This document shows, piece by piece, positions 63,934 to 64,000 of a DNA stretch of 64,000 nt; within the stretch, counting starts at the first letter, position 1, and each line of letters opens with the position of its first letter. The DNA is taken from assembly GCF_039540405.1 (NCBI RefSeq), contig NZ_BAABEY010000001.1:1-64000 (forward strand), read 5' to 3'. Origin of the DNA: Ravibacter arvi. GTDB taxonomy: Bacteria; Bacteroidota; Bacteroidia; Cytophagales; Spirosomataceae. The position numbers and the translations under genes were made by a program. The notes beneath the pieces were generated by a model that did not search any database, was not told the DNA's origin, and worked only from the letters and a program-made list of their open reading frames with translations.

Positions 63934-64000
63934 TTACAAATCACCTACGGAATTATGGCTATGGAGGCAAGTTGATTACATGAGAATGTATATCGGATAT
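63908..64000 (+). CDS. partial gene, probable glycosyltransferase N-terminus
   Basis: An ATG at 63908, 26 bases before the end of the GT2 gene in another frame, opens 31 codons to the window edge: MKIAFITNSYKSPTELWLWR followed by QVDYMRMYIGY. The K-I-A-F-I-T-N first strand suggests a GT4/GT1-type Rossmann start. The overlap with the GT2 gene supports coupling. Only the start is visible. Confidence 0.55.
   Translation, partial: MKIAFITNSYKSPTELWLWRQVDYMRMYIGY

Overview
The window looks like chromosomal DNA of a Bacteroidota bacterium, most likely a Cytophagales/Spirosomataceae-type (Dyadobacter-like) organism; the rank below phylum is a guess from memory. Evidence: two large secreted proteins with type IX secretion (Por) C-terminal tails, a two-component-regulator propeller histidine kinase, a DUF4249 lipoprotein, Bacteroidetes-type mobABC genes and a GG-leader RiPP precursor. 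No rRNA or canonical tRNA gene was found.

Layout. 1-5.5 kb is a decayed accessory zone: a partial secreted protein, remnants of an IS3-type transposase, a sensor kinase, an AraC regulator and an ABC ATPase, and one intact XRE/pentapeptide-repeat gene. 5.5-15.3 kb holds two T9SS-exported proteins followed by a NarL-type response regulator and its periplasmic-propeller sensor kinase. 16.4-22.7 kb is an RNA-repair island: a minus-strand operon rtcB - TROVE/Ro60-like - three tandem tRNA-like RNAs - rlaP-type nucleotidyltransferase, with a divergent WYL regulator. A near-identical inverted repeat lies before both rtcB and the TROVE gene, and an imperfect 47-bp direct repeat brackets the whole island. 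In all three RNAs the anticodon arm is capped by a GNRA tetraloop (GCAA, GTAA, GAAA), and the middle one is a circularly permuted tRNA shape. This is the most unusual signal in the window.

23-33 kb looks like a defence island: a small membrane protein, an HNH-like zinc protein, and a three-gene operon (radical SAM enzyme, a 129-aa protein, a 1420-aa STAND NTPase with a nuclease-like N-terminus), next to a broken helicase and a HEPN-like fragment. 33-43 kb is a mobilisable segment (coupling protein, relaxase, accessory Mob protein, primase, RadC) with repeated palindromes and an IS4/IS701-type insertion. 43-45.5 kb carries a bestrophin-like channel and small lipoprotein genes.

46.5-64 kb is AT-rich and encodes a class I lanthipeptide-type pathway. 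A 119-aa precursor has a GG leader and a 14-cysteine core. It is followed by an unknown protein, a GT4 glycosyltransferase, a zinc-complete LanC cyclase, a fused LanB dehydratase, an S41-like peptidase, a peptidase-containing ABC exporter and an HlyD adaptor. An intact IS4 element separates this from a second set: a zinc-less LanC-like protein, a GT2 glycosyltransferase and a further gene running off the right edge. Inferred flow: LanB dehydrates Ser/Thr, LanC closes thioether rings, glycosyltransferases decorate, and the C39 exporter removes the leader at GG while exporting.
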